DNA from: Amycolatopsis nalaikhensis
GTDB lineage: Bacteria; Actinomycetota; Actinomycetes; Mycobacteriales; Pseudonocardiaceae
Assembly (NCBI RefSeq): GCF_030264295.1
Contig: NZ_CP127173.1
Span: 7,385,501-7,449,500 of the forward strand
DNA: 64,000 bases
Direction: 5' to 3'
Part shown: one piece after another, positions 7,344 to 15,381 of the stretch
Layout: every line of letters begins with the position of its first letter
Numbering within the stretch: position 1 is the first letter of the stretch
The notes under the pieces: generated by a model
The model's input: the letters and a program-made list of their open reading frames with translations, nothing else
Databases searched by the model: none
Told to the model about the DNA's origin: nothing
Program-made: the position numbers and the translations under genes

Positions 7344-8135
7344 ATGCAGGTAGACGGACGTTCGGTGGTCCGGCGGGCCGCACTGGCGCTCGCCGCGGCC
7401 GGCGCCCTCGTCGTCGTCGCGGCGCCCGGCGCTTCGGCGGGCGACCCGCGGATCGTCGGCGGCACGCCCACCTCGATCGACGACTTCCCGGCCACCGTGA
7501 TCTTCAACGTCAACGGCGCGCAGCACTGCGCCGGCACCCTGGTCGCGAAGAACAAGGTGCTGACCGCGGCGCACTGCACCGACGGCGTCGAGGCGTCCCA
7601 GATGCAGATCATCGGCGGGCAGACGAAGTTCAGCGACACCTCCGGCGAGAAGGCCGGCGTCAGCGACGTCTGGCAGAACCCGGACTTCGACATGAACGGC
7701 ATGCAGCACGACAACGCCGTGCTGACGCTCGACAAGGAGCTGCCGTACGAGCCGGCGACGCTGGTGCAGTCGGCCGACGACCCGGCCTACCAGGCGGGCG
7801 CGGAGGTCACGGTGGTCGGCTGGGGCACGACGTCCGAGGGCGGCGACGTCTCCGACCAGCTGCTGAAGGTCTCCGTGCCGGTGGTGGACAACAACACCTG
7901 CGCCGAGAAGTACAGCACCGGCGGCTCGAAGTACGACAAGGCGTCGATGTTCTGCGCGGGCGTGCCCGAAGGCGGCAAGGACTCCTGCCAGGGCGACTCG
8001 GGCGGCCCGGCCTACGTCGGCGGCAAGCTCGCCGGCATCGTCTCGTGGGGCCAGGGCTGCGCCCGCAAGGACTTCCCCGGCGTGTACACCAACGTGGGCA
8101 ACGACTACTCGGTGATCAGCTCGCACCTCGGCTGA
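7344..8135 (+). CDS. Secreted trypsin-like serine protease (S1 family)
   Basis: A 263-residue exported chymotrypsin-fold protease. A signal peptide (RR then a hydrophobic run ending APGASA, about residues 1-32) is followed by a four-residue propeptide ending in Arg before IVGG, so activation should need trypsin-like cleavage. The triad is complete: His77 in LTAAHC, Asp123 in HDNAVLTL and Ser219 in GDSGGP. Asp213 in KDSCQGDSGG occupies the primary pocket and predicts cleavage after Arg or Lys. Six cysteines fit three disulfides. I chose the ATG at 7344 because AAGGGAG lies six bases upstream; the ATG at 7338 is too close to it. Confidence 0.95.
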   Translation: MQVDGRSVVRRAALALAAAGALVVVAAPGASAGDPRIVGGTPTSIDDFPATVIFNVNGAQHCAGTLVAKNKVLTAAHCTDGVEASQMQIIGGQTKFSDTSGEKAGVSDVWQNPDFDMNGMQHDNAVLTLDKELPYEPATLVQSADDPAYQAGAEVTVVGWGTTSEGGDVSDQLLKVSVPVVDNNTCAEKYSTGGSKYDKASMFCAGVPEGGKDSCQGDSGGPAYVGGKLAGIVSWGQGCARKDFPGVYTNVGNDYSVISSHLG

Positions 8136-8142
8136 CCCCGTG

Positions 8143-8186
8143 ACCCCCGGACGCGGCCGCCACGACGCGGCCGCGTCCCGGGGGTT
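8143..8186. terminator. Bidirectional hairpin terminator
   Basis: ACGCGGCCGC and GCGGCCGCGT form a perfect ten-base stem around CACGAC, extended by CCCCCGG against CCGGGGG with one bulge. It fills the whole gap between the convergent protease and SDR genes and can serve both. Confidence 0.85.
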
Positions 8187-9029
8187 TCACGCGTCCGGCT
8201 TGCCCTGGGCCTCGGCCGAAAGCTCCTGCCAGTCGTCCCAGGTCCGGAGCCGGTCGGCGTAGACCTTCCGCAGCATCGGGTGGAAACCCAGGCCGAAGAG
8301 AACCCGCAGCGGCGGGTTCTCGGCGTCGATCAGCTTCAGGAGGGCCTGGGCCGCGGCGGCGGGGTCGCCCGCGGGCTGGTCGCGCATGGCCTCCCCGAGA
8401 CGCCTGCGCAGCCCGTCGTAAGCCGGGTTCAGCTCGGCCAGGTGGCCGTTGGCGAGCGGGTCCGGGTTCTTGCCGTCCCGGGTGGCGAACCCGGCGGGCT
8501 CGACGATGGTCACCTTGACGCCGAACTCGGCGACCTCCTGGGCGAGGGACTCGTTCAGGGCTTCGACGCCCCACTTCGAGACGTGGTACGCGCCACCCAG
8601 CGGCATCGCCATCAGCCCGGCCGCCGACGACAGCTGGACGATGTGGCCCGAGCCCTGCGCCCGCAGGTGCGGCAGCGCGGCCTGGATGACCCACAACGCG
8701 CCGAACACGTTGGTCTCCAGCTGGTCCCGCAGGTCCTTTTCGGACAGTTCTTCGATCGCGCCGATCTGCGCGTAGCCCGCGTTGTTCACGACGACGTCGA
8801 GGCGGCCGAAGTGCTCGACGGCCCGGGTCACCCCCTTGAAGACGGCTTCCTTGTCGGTCACGTCCACCTCGACCGGGAGCAGGGCGTCGCCGTAGGTCGC
8901 CGACAGCTCGGCGAAACCGCCGGTGGACCGCGCGGCCGCGGCCACCTTGTCCCCGCGGGAGAGCGCGGCTTCGACGAATTGGCGGCCCAAGCCGCGCGAC
9001 GCGCCGGTGACGAACCAGATCTTGCTCAC
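8187..9029 (-). CDS. Short-chain dehydrogenase/reductase
   Basis: A 280-residue classical SDR: cofactor motif TGASRGLG at residues 8-15, DVTDKEAV for adenine contact, NNAGY, catalytic Ser in SSAAG and the Tyr-x3-Lys pair YHVSK. Arg in the third position of the glycine motif and the AARST stretch favour NADP(H). The C-terminal ADRLRTWDDWQELS extension is typical of the actinobacterial SDR group often found as stand-alone genes; no substrate can be inferred. It is transcribed away from the secreted-protein pair at 9269, leaving a 239-bp divergent promoter region. Confidence 0.92.
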   Translation of the reverse strand: MSKIWFVTGASRGLGRQFVEAALSRGDKVAAAARSTGGFAELSATYGDALLPVEVDVTDKEAVFKGVTRAVEHFGRLDVVVNNAGYAQIGAIEELSEKDLRDQLETNVFGALWVIQAALPHLRAQGSGHIVQLSSAAGLMAMPLGGAYHVSKWGVEALNESLAQEVAEFGVKVTIVEPAGFATRDGKNPDPLANGHLAELNPAYDGLRRRLGEAMRDQPAGDPAAAAQALLKLIDAENPPLRVLFGLGFHPMLRKVYADRLRTWDDWQELSAEAQGKPDA

Positions 9030-9268
9030 GGTGTCTCCTCGTTCTTCGGTTCACCTGGTCGGCCACAAGACACCGGCATCCCCGCCGCCGTGACAGGGTG
9101 GGCCAGTGACGCCGGTCACGTCCGCCTGGGCGCGTGATTCCGAGACGAAGAGGCAAACCGTCCGGTATCGACGGGCAACGCGTAAGCGACCTCCGGAAGC
9201 CTGCAGTACCGTCGAATTCACGGCAATTCCGGCCATTCCGTTCCGGAATGCGAAAGAGAGGATTCGAC

Positions 9269-9757
9269 ATGGTGCGCAATTGGACCAGAACCGCCGCGAC
9301 GGCCGCCGCGGCGACGACCGTGGCTCTGCTCGGTGCGGCTCCCGCGAATGCGGCGGACACCGGAAACCACTGCGTGCTCGACACGGAAACCGGGGCGCGG
9401 CAATGCTTCCCGGACCTCCAGGAGGCGCTGGCCCACACGTCGATGGCGAAGATCGCCGCGCGGGCGGACGGCGAAGTCGTGCAGGGCACGTTCTTCGACG
9501 GCCCGGACTACACCGGCGACTCGCTGACCATCACCGGGCCGGAACTGTGCAAGAAGGACGGCTGGGTCAACTGGCAGTTCGACCTCGGCGACGACTGGAA
9601 GAACAAGATCACCTCGGTGCAGCCGTGGGGTGACTGCTGGATCTGGCTCTATCCGGAACCGGGCCTCTCCGGCGACCGGGACGGCCCGTTCAAGGAGAAC
9701 ACCGGCAACGTCGGGTCCTACATGGACAACCGCACCCAGTCGATCGGCTTCAGCTGA
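9269..9757 (+). CDS. Secreted beta-gamma-crystallin-like protein
   Basis: A 162-residue exported protein: signal peptide ending in PANAA at about residue 29, then DTGNHCVLDTETGARQCF and a Greek-key-like motif FFDGPDYTGDSLTITG around residues 74-89, with a second looser repeat LYPEPGLSGDRDGPF further on. Four cysteines are present in the mature region. This suits the beta-gamma-crystallin fold seen in secreted actinobacterial proteins such as the Streptomyces metalloproteinase inhibitor, the killer-toxin-like proteins and peptidase inhibitor family I36. The ATG at 9269 has GAGAGGA upstream; a longer frame from 9134 is non-coding. The next secreted-protein gene follows after 23 bp. Confidence 0.75.
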   Translation: MVRNWTRTAATAAAATTVALLGAAPANAADTGNHCVLDTETGARQCFPDLQEALAHTSMAKIAARADGEVVQGTFFDGPDYTGDSLTITGPELCKKDGWVNWQFDLGDDWKNKITSVQPWGDCWIWLYPEPGLSGDRDGPFKENTGNVGSYMDNRTQSIGFS

Positions 9758-9780
9758 CACGCACGTGGAAGGACGGACGG

Positions 9781-10386
9781 ATGAACCGCAAGCACACGGC
9801 CGTGATCGGCCTGCTCACCGCCGCCGGGCTCGTCTTCACCGGGCCGGTCGCCTCCGCCGAGGACCAGCCCACCCCGCGGGAACTGCTCGACAAGTGCAAC
9901 AACGGCACGGACTCGTGCGTGTTCCACCCGGCCGGGCCGCCGGAGGAGCACACCGGACCGGCGCACCAGGTCGGCGAGGCGGCCTACAACTGCACGGCGG
10001 ACCTGCAGCGCAGCACGGTGAACTGGTCGGACACGACCGGCGAGTCGAACAGTTTCGGTGTCTCGCTGTCGGCCGAATACGGCTTTTCGGAAGTGTTCAA
10101 GGTGTCCATCGAGACGTCTTACCAGCACACCTGGGAGTCGTCGCACACCGAAGGGCAGGCGACCAACGTCGACGTCCGGCCGGGCGAAAAGGGCTGGGTG
10201 GAACGCGCGCCGAAGATGCAGAAGGTGCACGGCACGTACGAAATGCATTTCGGCGACCGGTTCTACGGCCATTACATCTGGTACCAGGACTTCGACGCGG
10301 AAGGCCCGGTGCCCGGCGCGGCCGGCGACATCACGCAGCACACCGCGAAGATGACCGACCAGGAACGCGCCGAGCACTGCGGCTGA
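9781..10386 (+). CDS. Secreted protein, possible aerolysin-like beta-pore-forming fold
   Basis: A 201-residue protein with a clear signal peptide (MNRKHTAV...GPVASAED, cleavage near residue 26). The mature part alternates Ser/Thr with hydrophobic residues: STVNWSDTTGESNSFGVSLS, EYGFSEVFKVSIETSYQHTW and SSHTEGQATNVDV, followed by a K-G-T-Y-E-M strand. Amphipathic Ser/Thr strands followed by a basic/aromatic strand are what the insertion hairpin of aerolysin/ETX-MTX2 toxins looks like. No enzyme motif is visible. GGAAGGACGG precedes the ATG, and the 23-bp gap to the crystallin-like gene suggests one transcript. The fold is an inference from pattern only; the protein could be an uncharacterised secreted beta-protein. 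Confidence 0.6.
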   Translation: MNRKHTAVIGLLTAAGLVFTGPVASAEDQPTPRELLDKCNNGTDSCVFHPAGPPEEHTGPAHQVGEAAYNCTADLQRSTVNWSDTTGESNSFGVSLSAEYGFSEVFKVSIETSYQHTWESSHTEGQATNVDVRPGEKGWVERAPKMQKVHGTYEMHFGDRFYGHYIWYQDFDAEGPVPGAAGDITQHTAKMTDQERAEHCG

Positions 10387-10405
10387 GCTCCGGGTCGACG
10401 GTGTG

Positions 10406-10485
10406 CGCTGAAGGGGACGTTCAGCGCATCTGATGCGAGGAAAGTCCCCTTCAGCGCGTCAGATGCCAGGAAAGTCCCCTTCAGC
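10406..10485. repeat. Intergenic hairpin repeat, GCTGAAGGGGAC family
   Basis: GCTGAAGGGGAC (10407-10418) can pair with either of two copies of GTCCCCTTCAGC (10444-10455 and 10474-10485); the two copies sit in near-identical direct repeats that begin GAGGAAA and CCAGGAAA. It occupies the gap between the convergent aerolysin-like and DinB genes and is closely related to 46072-46150. Confidence 0.85.
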
Positions 10486-10502
10486 ACGGCCGGCCACCGG
10501 GG

Positions 10503-10985
10503 TCAGCGGCCGGTGCTGCCGTCGATCAGCTCGCGGAGGATGTCCGCGTGGCCGGCGTGGCGGCCGGTCTCCTCGATGAGGTGGGTCAGCGCCCAGCGGA
10601 CACTCGGCGCGCCGTCCCGCCCGGGCACCGGCGCGCCCAGGTCGGGGCAGCCGTCGAGGACGCGGTTCGCGCGCTCGACCGTCTCCCGGTAGCGGGCGAC
10701 GACCTCGGCCACGCCGTCCTCCGGGGCCGCCCGGAAGGTCGACGGCCAGCTGCGCACCCGCTCGCCGAGGAACGTCGCGGCCTCGACGGCGGTGAGGTGG
10801 GTGAGCAGGCCGAGCAGGTTCGTGCCCGACGGCACGCCCGCCGTCCGGACCTGGGGTTCCGGGGCACCGTCGACCTTCGCGGCGATCGAGGTCCGGAGGT
10901 AGTCGAGGAACCCGCGCAGGGTTTCGGCTTCGGTGCCCCCGGTCCGGGGCGGCGGGGTGTCACGGCGTCGGGTGCGCGTCGGCAT
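10503..10985 (-). CDS. DinB/DUF664 family protein
   Basis: A 160-residue four-helix-bundle protein of the DinB (YfiT/DUF664) superfamily. The characteristic helices include GFLDYLRTSIAAKVDG, NLLGLLTHLTAVEAATF and SVRWALTHLIEETGRHAGHADILRE, with histidines (LTHL, THLIEE, RHAGH) in the three positions used for divalent-metal binding. Actinobacterial members include mycothiol-dependent transferases; the thiol partner here cannot be told. The ATG at 10985 lies nine bases after the methyltransferase stop, so both are probably on one transcript. Confidence 0.9.
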   Translation of the reverse strand: MPTRTRRRDTPPPRTGGTEAETLRGFLDYLRTSIAAKVDGAPEPQVRTAGVPSGTNLLGLLTHLTAVEAATFLGERVRSWPSTFRAAPEDGVAEVVARYRETVERANRVLDGCPDLGAPVPGRDGAPSVRWALTHLIEETGRHAGHADILRELIDGSTGR

Positions 10986-10994
10986 GGTGGCTCC

Positions 10995-11609
10995 TCAGGC
11001 GGTGCGGCGGATCAGCAGGACGTGGTCGGTGACTTCGGCGCGTTGCCCGCCCGGCCCGGTCGCCGTCCGGCGCGGGGACTCCGCCCGCTCGACCGTCCAG
11101 GTCGCCGGGTCGAGGGCGAGGTCCGCCGCGACCTCGTGCGGGGCCGGGTGGCGGACGTCGGGGTCCTGGTTCCACGACCACGGCGCGGTCGAGCCGTGGT
11201 CGACGACCAGCAGCCGCCCGCCCGGGCGCAGCGCGTGCGCGGCCGCGCGCAGCACCGCGGCCCGGTCCAGGTCGTAGGGCGTGTGCAGGTAGCAGGCCGA
11301 GACCAGGTCGAAGCGACCGTCCGGAAAGGACTCCCGCAGGTCGTGCCGTTCGGCGGTCACCGGCAGGCCGAGTGACCGCGCGGCGAGCCGCTCGACCGCC
11401 ACGGCCGAGATGTCGGCGGCGGCGACGCGCCAGCCCTTCCGGGCGAGCCACAGCGCATCGCCGCCTTCGCCGCAGCCGAGGTCGGCCGCGTCGCCGGGCG
11501 GCAGGTCGCCGACCGCCTCGACGAGCCGGACGTTCGGCCGCGGGTCGGTGGCCGCCGGCCGGTCCGCGTACACGCCGTCCCAGAAGCGGACCGCGTCGGT
11601 GGTGCCCAT
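10995..11609 (-). CDS. Class I SAM-dependent methyltransferase
   Basis: A 204-residue methyltransferase with motif I DLGCGEGGDALWLA (about residues 43-56), motif II acid at VAAADIS, DLVSACYLHTPYD as motif IV/V and RPGGRLLVVDHG. The substrate is unknown; relatives are annotated as tellurite-resistance-type or small-molecule methyltransferases. It is divergent from an XRE-cupin regulator across a 89-bp region that contains a perfect inverted repeat, so the regulator probably controls it. ATG at 11609 with GAAAGGAGC upstream. Confidence 0.92.
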   Translation of the reverse strand: MGTTDAVRFWDGVYADRPAATDPRPNVRLVEAVGDLPPGDAADLGCGEGGDALWLARKGWRVAAADISAVAVERLAARSLGLPVTAERHDLRESFPDGRFDLVSACYLHTPYDLDRAAVLRAAAHALRPGGRLLVVDHGSTAPWSWNQDPDVRHPAPHEVAADLALDPATWTVERAESPRRTATGPGGQRAEVTDHVLLIRRTA

Positions 11610-11671
11610 CGGGGCTCCTTTCGCTGGAGGATGCGGCCAGTTTCGCCGGGCGCCCGCGCGGCTGGCACGGA

Positions 11672-11692
11672 AACTTGCCGTTGTGGCAAGTT
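11672..11692. promoter_or_regulatory. Inverted-repeat operator between methyltransferase and XRE-cupin genes
   Basis: AACTTGCC and GGCAAGTT form perfect eight-base arms around GTTGT. The site ends seven bases before the regulator's GTG start, where bound protein would block transcription or initiation of a leaderless message, and lies 62 bp upstream of the divergent methyltransferase. Confidence 0.65.
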
Positions 11693-11698
11693 GGCGGG

Positions 11699-12265
11699 GT
11701 GGACGAGGAAACCGGGGAAGTGCTCGACGCGGTCGGCCCGCGGCTGCGGGCGCTGCGCCGCGGACGGGGCATCACCCTCGCCGAGCTGTCGGCGACGACG
11801 GGCTTTTCGGAGAGCACCCTGTCCCGGCTGGAAAGCGGGCAGCGCCGGGCGACCCTGGAGCTGCTGCTGCCGCTCGCCCGGACCTACGACGTCCCGCTGG
11901 ACGACCTCGTCGGCGCCCCGCGCACCGGCGACCCGCGGATCCACCTCAAGCCGATCAAGCGGTTCGGCATGGTCTTCGTGCCGCTGTCCCGGCGCCCGGG
12001 CGGGACGCAGGCGTTCAAGATGATGATCCCGGCCGTCCCGGAACCCCTTGAACCGACGCCGCAGACGCACCAGGGCTCCGAGTGGCTGTACGTGCTCAAC
12101 GGCACCCTGCGCCTGGTGGTGGGGGAGCGCGACCTCACGCTGGCGCCCGGCTCGGCCGCCGAGTTCGACACGTCGACGCCGCACTGGCTGGGCAGCGCCG
12201 ACGGCGGCGCGGTCGAGCTGCTCATCCTCTTCGGGCTGGACGGCGTCCGGGCGCACGTCCGCTGA
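11699..12265 (+). CDS. XRE-family regulator with C-terminal cupin
   Basis: A 188-residue DNA-binding protein: helix-turn-helix at about residues 8-62 (LRALRRGRGITLAELSATTG, FSESTLSRLESG) and a cupin barrel at 105-185 (QTHQGSEWLYVLNGTLRLVV, GSAAEFDTSTPHWLG). Cupin-coupled XRE proteins usually sense a small metabolite and repress themselves and a neighbouring enzyme. The GTG at 11699 gives the family's normal length; the frame remains open far upstream but those codons are the complement of the methyltransferase. A perfect inverted repeat ends seven bases ahead. It converges with the GH15 gene with only three bases between stops. Confidence 0.9.
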   Translation: MDEETGEVLDAVGPRLRALRRGRGITLAELSATTGFSESTLSRLESGQRRATLELLLPLARTYDVPLDDLVGAPRTGDPRIHLKPIKRFGMVFVPLSRRPGGTQAFKMMIPAVPEPLEPTPQTHQGSEWLYVLNGTLRLVVGERDLTLAPGSAAEFDTSTPHWLGSADGGAVELLILFGLDGVRAHVR

Positions 12266-12268
12266 GCG

Positions 12269-14011
12269 TCAGGCCGGTGCGCCGAGCCGGTGGGCGGTCT
12301 CCAGCAGCATGGCGTGCACGAAGGCCTGCGGCAGGTTCCCGCGCAGCTGGCGCTGGCGGACGTCGTACTCCTCGGCCAGCAGGCCGGGCGGGCCGCACGC
12401 CGCGCGGGTCCGCTCGAACCAGCGGAACGCCTCGACGTCGTGCCCGCGGTGCCATTCGGCCAGCGCCAGGATGAACCCGCACAGCAGGAACGCGCCTTCG
12501 GCGTCGCCGAGGGGCCGCTCGTCCGGGGCGAAGCGGTAGACGTAGCCGTCCTGGCAGAGGTCGGTGCGGACGGCTTCGAGGGTCGCCATCGTCCGCGGGT
12601 CCGTGGCGGGCAGCGCGCCGCGGACCGCGGGCAGCAGCAGGGCCGTGTCGGTGCCGGAGCGGTCCGGGCTGCGCCGCCACGCGCCGCGGTCGTCGACGCA
12701 GCGGCGCGTCGTCTCGGCGAGCAGCTTGTCGGCCAGCCCGGACAGCTCGGCGGCGCGGCGCGCGGTGTGCTGCCGGGCGATCGCGCGCAGGCCCGCCACG
12801 CAGGCCAGGCGGGAGTGCGTCCACCACTCGTCCGGCAGCTCCCAGACACCCGCCTCGGGCTGGTCCCAGCGCCGGGTGATCAGGTCGACGCAGACGTCGA
12901 CGGCCCGGCCGACGTCGGGGGTGAGCCGGTCGTGGCGGGCCGCGGCCGCGTAGAGCTGCAGCAGCTCGCCGAGGGTGTCGAGCTGGAACTGGCGGTTGAC
13001 GTGGTTGCCGACGACCGGGCGGCCGCCGGGATAGCCGGGCAGGTCGAGCGTCGTCTCGTCCGGCGGCGGCGTGCCGTCGGTCCGGTACGCGGGCAGCAGC
13101 TTGTCCCCGTGTTCGAGGACGCGGGCGGTGGTGAAGGCGACGGCGTCGTCGAGCAGCGGGTGCGGCTCGGCGACGGCCGCGGCGAGGCCCGCGTAGCACT
13201 GGTCGCGCAGCCAGACGTAGCGGTAGTCGTAGTTGCGGCCGGCTTCGGCGCGTTCGGGCAGGCCGAGGGTGGCGGCGGCGACCATGCCGCCACCGGCCGT
13301 CGTCAGGCCGCGGAGCACGGCGTAGGCGTGGCGAGCGTCGCGCGGGGCGACCGTCGCGCCGAACTCCGGCACCGCGCGGTGCCACGTGTGCTCGGTGGCG
13401 CGCCACAGGTCGTCCGGGTCGGGCGGGTCCGGCAGGCGCCGATCGCTGATTTCCAGCACGAGGTCGTGGTGGGTGCCGCCGGGTACGACGAGCTCGAAGA
13501 CGAGCCTGCTCTGCGGGTCGGGGCGGGCGTCGGCGGCGCCGGTCCAGCGGAGCCGCAGGTCGCCGGTGCGGGCGGTCCACCGGCCGTCGTCGCCGAGGGA
13601 CGGCGACCGCATCGAGCGCGCCCCGAAGCCGTCGCGCACGTCGAGCTGGACGCGCATCCGGACGTCCTGCTCGACGGCTTCGATGCGGCGCAGGACGACG
13701 ACGCGGTGCGGGTCGGCCGGGTAGGCGAGGGCGTCGCGGCACTCCACGGCGGTGTCCGTGCCGGTCCACCGGCCGCGCCAGATGAGCGTGCCCGGTTCGT
13801 AGTAGCCGCCCCAGACGGTGGTGCCGACCGCGCTGACCGAGTAGGTGCCGCGGCCACCGACCAAAGAGGACAGTACGGCGCTGTCGGCCCAGCCGGGCGC
13901 GCACAGCCAGGCGATGTCGCCGCGGGGGCCGCAGAGCGCCCCGCGTTCGCCGTCGGCCAGCAGCGCGTACTCCCGCAGGACGTGCGGCGGGAAGTCGTGC
14001 CAGTCGGTCAT
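12269..14011 (-). CDS. Glycoside hydrolase family 15 (glucoamylase/trehalase-like)
   Basis: A 580-residue GH15 enzyme. The N-terminal super-beta domain begins REYALLADGERGALCGPRGD and the (alpha/alpha)6 catalytic domain carries RNYDYRYVWLRDQCYAG, GNHVNRQFQLDTLGE and a late CGFILALAEW/EEYDVRQRQLRGNLPQAFVHA region matching actinobacterial trehalase and glucoamylase-like enzymes. The likely reaction is hydrolysis of an alpha-glucoside such as trehalose, probably in the cytoplasm since no signal peptide is seen. The start ATG overlaps the stop of the upstream SDR (ATGA at 14008-14011), making it the last cistron of a long operon. Confidence 0.92.
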   Translation of the reverse strand: MTDWHDFPPHVLREYALLADGERGALCGPRGDIAWLCAPGWADSAVLSSLVGGRGTYSVSAVGTTVWGGYYEPGTLIWRGRWTGTDTAVECRDALAYPADPHRVVVLRRIEAVEQDVRMRVQLDVRDGFGARSMRSPSLGDDGRWTARTGDLRLRWTGAADARPDPQSRLVFELVVPGGTHHDLVLEISDRRLPDPPDPDDLWRATEHTWHRAVPEFGATVAPRDARHAYAVLRGLTTAGGGMVAAATLGLPERAEAGRNYDYRYVWLRDQCYAGLAAAVAEPHPLLDDAVAFTTARVLEHGDKLLPAYRTDGTPPPDETTLDLPGYPGGRPVVGNHVNRQFQLDTLGELLQLYAAAARHDRLTPDVGRAVDVCVDLITRRWDQPEAGVWELPDEWWTHSRLACVAGLRAIARQHTARRAAELSGLADKLLAETTRRCVDDRGAWRRSPDRSGTDTALLLPAVRGALPATDPRTMATLEAVRTDLCQDGYVYRFAPDERPLGDAEGAFLLCGFILALAEWHRGHDVEAFRWFERTRAACGPPGLLAEEYDVRQRQLRGNLPQAFVHAMLLETAHRLGAPA

Positions 14012-15018
14012 GACCGGGCCCGGCGCCAGAGCGCGAGCCCGGCCGCGGCGAGCGCGCCGCCGCAGGTGGCGACGACGCCGTGGTGCCTGCTGGCCCACGT
14101 CTGGAAGCTGCGCGGGGTCGAGCGGCGGTCGAACTCGCCGTGGGCGCCGAAGTCGTGCCCGCTCGGGCCGTCGGCGGGCGCCCACAGGTTGGCGGGCTGC
14201 CGTGCGGGCTTGGGCTGGTCGGTCTGCTGGGATTTCATGCCGGTTTTCGCGAGGTAGCGGTCGAGCAGCCCGGGCGCGACGGCGTTGGCGGCGAGGGTGC
14301 CGACGGTGCTGCCACCGACCCAGTACTCGCGGCGGCGCGGGTGGTCGGCGGCGTGCAGCACGGCGCGGGCGGCGACCTCGGGCTGGTAGATCGGCGGCAC
14401 GGGCTGCGCGTGCCGCGGCAGGCGCGAAAGGACCCAGGAGAACTGCGGGGTGTTGACCGCGGGCATCTGGACCATCGTGACGTGGACGCCGCTGTGCTCG
14501 GCCAGCAGTTCGCAGCGCAGGGACTCGTTGAAGCCCTGGATCGCGTGTTTCGCGCCGCAGTAGGCGCTCTGCAGCGGGATGCCGCGGTAGGCGAGGGCGG
14601 ACCCGACCTGCACGACGGTCCCGCGGTCGCGCGGCTTCATCCGGCGCAGCGCGGCCATGGTGCCGTAGACGTAGCCGAGGTAGCTGACCTCGGTGACGCG
14701 GCGGAACTCGTCCGGCCGGATGTCGTCGAAGCGGGCGAAGACGGAGGTGAAGGCGACGTTCACCCAGACGTCGATGGGCCCGACTTCCCGTTCGGCCCGC
14801 TCGGCGGCGGCGTCGACCTGGGCGGCATCGGCGACATCGGTGGGCAGCACGAGGGCGGTACCGCCGGCGGCGCGCACCTCGTCGGCGGCGGCTTTCAGGC
14901 CGCGTTCACCGCGGGCGACGAGCGCGACGCGGGCTTGCCGCGCCCCGAAGGCCCGCGCCACGGCCCGGCCGATCCCGCCACTGGCCCCGGTCACGACGAC
15001 GACTTGCTGGTCTGCCAT
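14008..15018 (-). CDS. SDR-family oxidoreductase with C-terminal hydrophobic tail
   Basis: A 336-residue SDR. Residues 1-250 are the catalytic domain: TGASGGIG, LPTDVADAAQ, VNVAFTS in place of the usual NNAG, a Ser in VQVGSALAY and YCGAKH as the Tyr-x3-Lys pair. The family is the membrane-associated SDR group common in actinobacteria. After a Pro/Gln-rich linker a hydrophobic stretch near residues 313-330 (VVATCGGALAAAGLALW) is followed by RRARS, which predicts a C-terminal membrane anchor. The absence of NNAG is worth noting but tolerated in this group. GAAGGAGC precedes the ATG; the stop overlaps the GH15 start. Confidence 0.9.
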   Translation of the reverse strand: MADQQVVVVTGASGGIGRAVARAFGARQARVALVARGERGLKAAADEVRAAGGTALVLPTDVADAAQVDAAAERAEREVGPIDVWVNVAFTSVFARFDDIRPDEFRRVTEVSYLGYVYGTMAALRRMKPRDRGTVVQVGSALAYRGIPLQSAYCGAKHAIQGFNESLRCELLAEHSGVHVTMVQMPAVNTPQFSWVLSRLPRHAQPVPPIYQPEVAARAVLHAADHPRRREYWVGGSTVGTLAANAVAPGLLDRYLAKTGMKSQQTDQPKPARQPANLWAPADGPSGHDFGAHGEFDRRSTPRSFQTWASRHHGVVATCGGALAAAGLALWRRARS

Positions 15019-15033
15019 GGGAGTTGCTCCTTC

Positions 15034-15381
15034 CTAGCGGGCTTTCCGGGCGGAGTAGGCCCAGACGGCGGCGCTCGCGGCGCTGGACAGGGCGAAGGGC
15101 CGCCACGCGGGGGAGAGGCGGGCGAGCCCGAGCATGCTGACCCCGTGCGCGACATCGGCGGTCCACGCCCACCGGGCGGCGAACCCCTCGGGACGGCGGA
15201 AGGCGAGGACGGCTTGCGTGAGGTGCCTCGCGGCCAGGACGGTGAGGACGGTCCGGTGCTGGGCGAGGACGGTCCGGGACGCGGTCAGCAGCGCGCCGCT
15301 CCAGACCGCTCGGGCGACGGCGAGCCGCCGCGCCCGCGCGGGGTGGAGGGGTGCGGTGGGTGGGTTGGCGTGCGTCTTCAT
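15034..15381 (-). CDS. Small hydrophobic protein of unknown function
   Basis: A 115-residue protein, MKTHANPPTAPLHPARARRL at the start, then three moderately hydrophobic helical stretches (VWSGALLTASRTVLAQH, LTVLAARHLTQAVLAF and a C-terminal FALSSAASAAVWAYSARKAR). It is probably membrane-associated; no family is recognised. The ATG is preceded by GAGGAG and overlaps the TGA of a 35-codon ORF, so its translation is coupled. It sits between the FAD/Fe-S oxidoreductase and the SDR (15 bp to the latter), so it may be a membrane partner of those enzymes. Confidence 0.75.
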   Translation of the reverse strand: MKTHANPPTAPLHPARARRLAVARAVWSGALLTASRTVLAQHRTVLTVLAARHLTQAVLAFRRPEGFAARWAWTADVAHGVSMLGLARLSPAWRPFALSSAASAAVWAYSARKAR

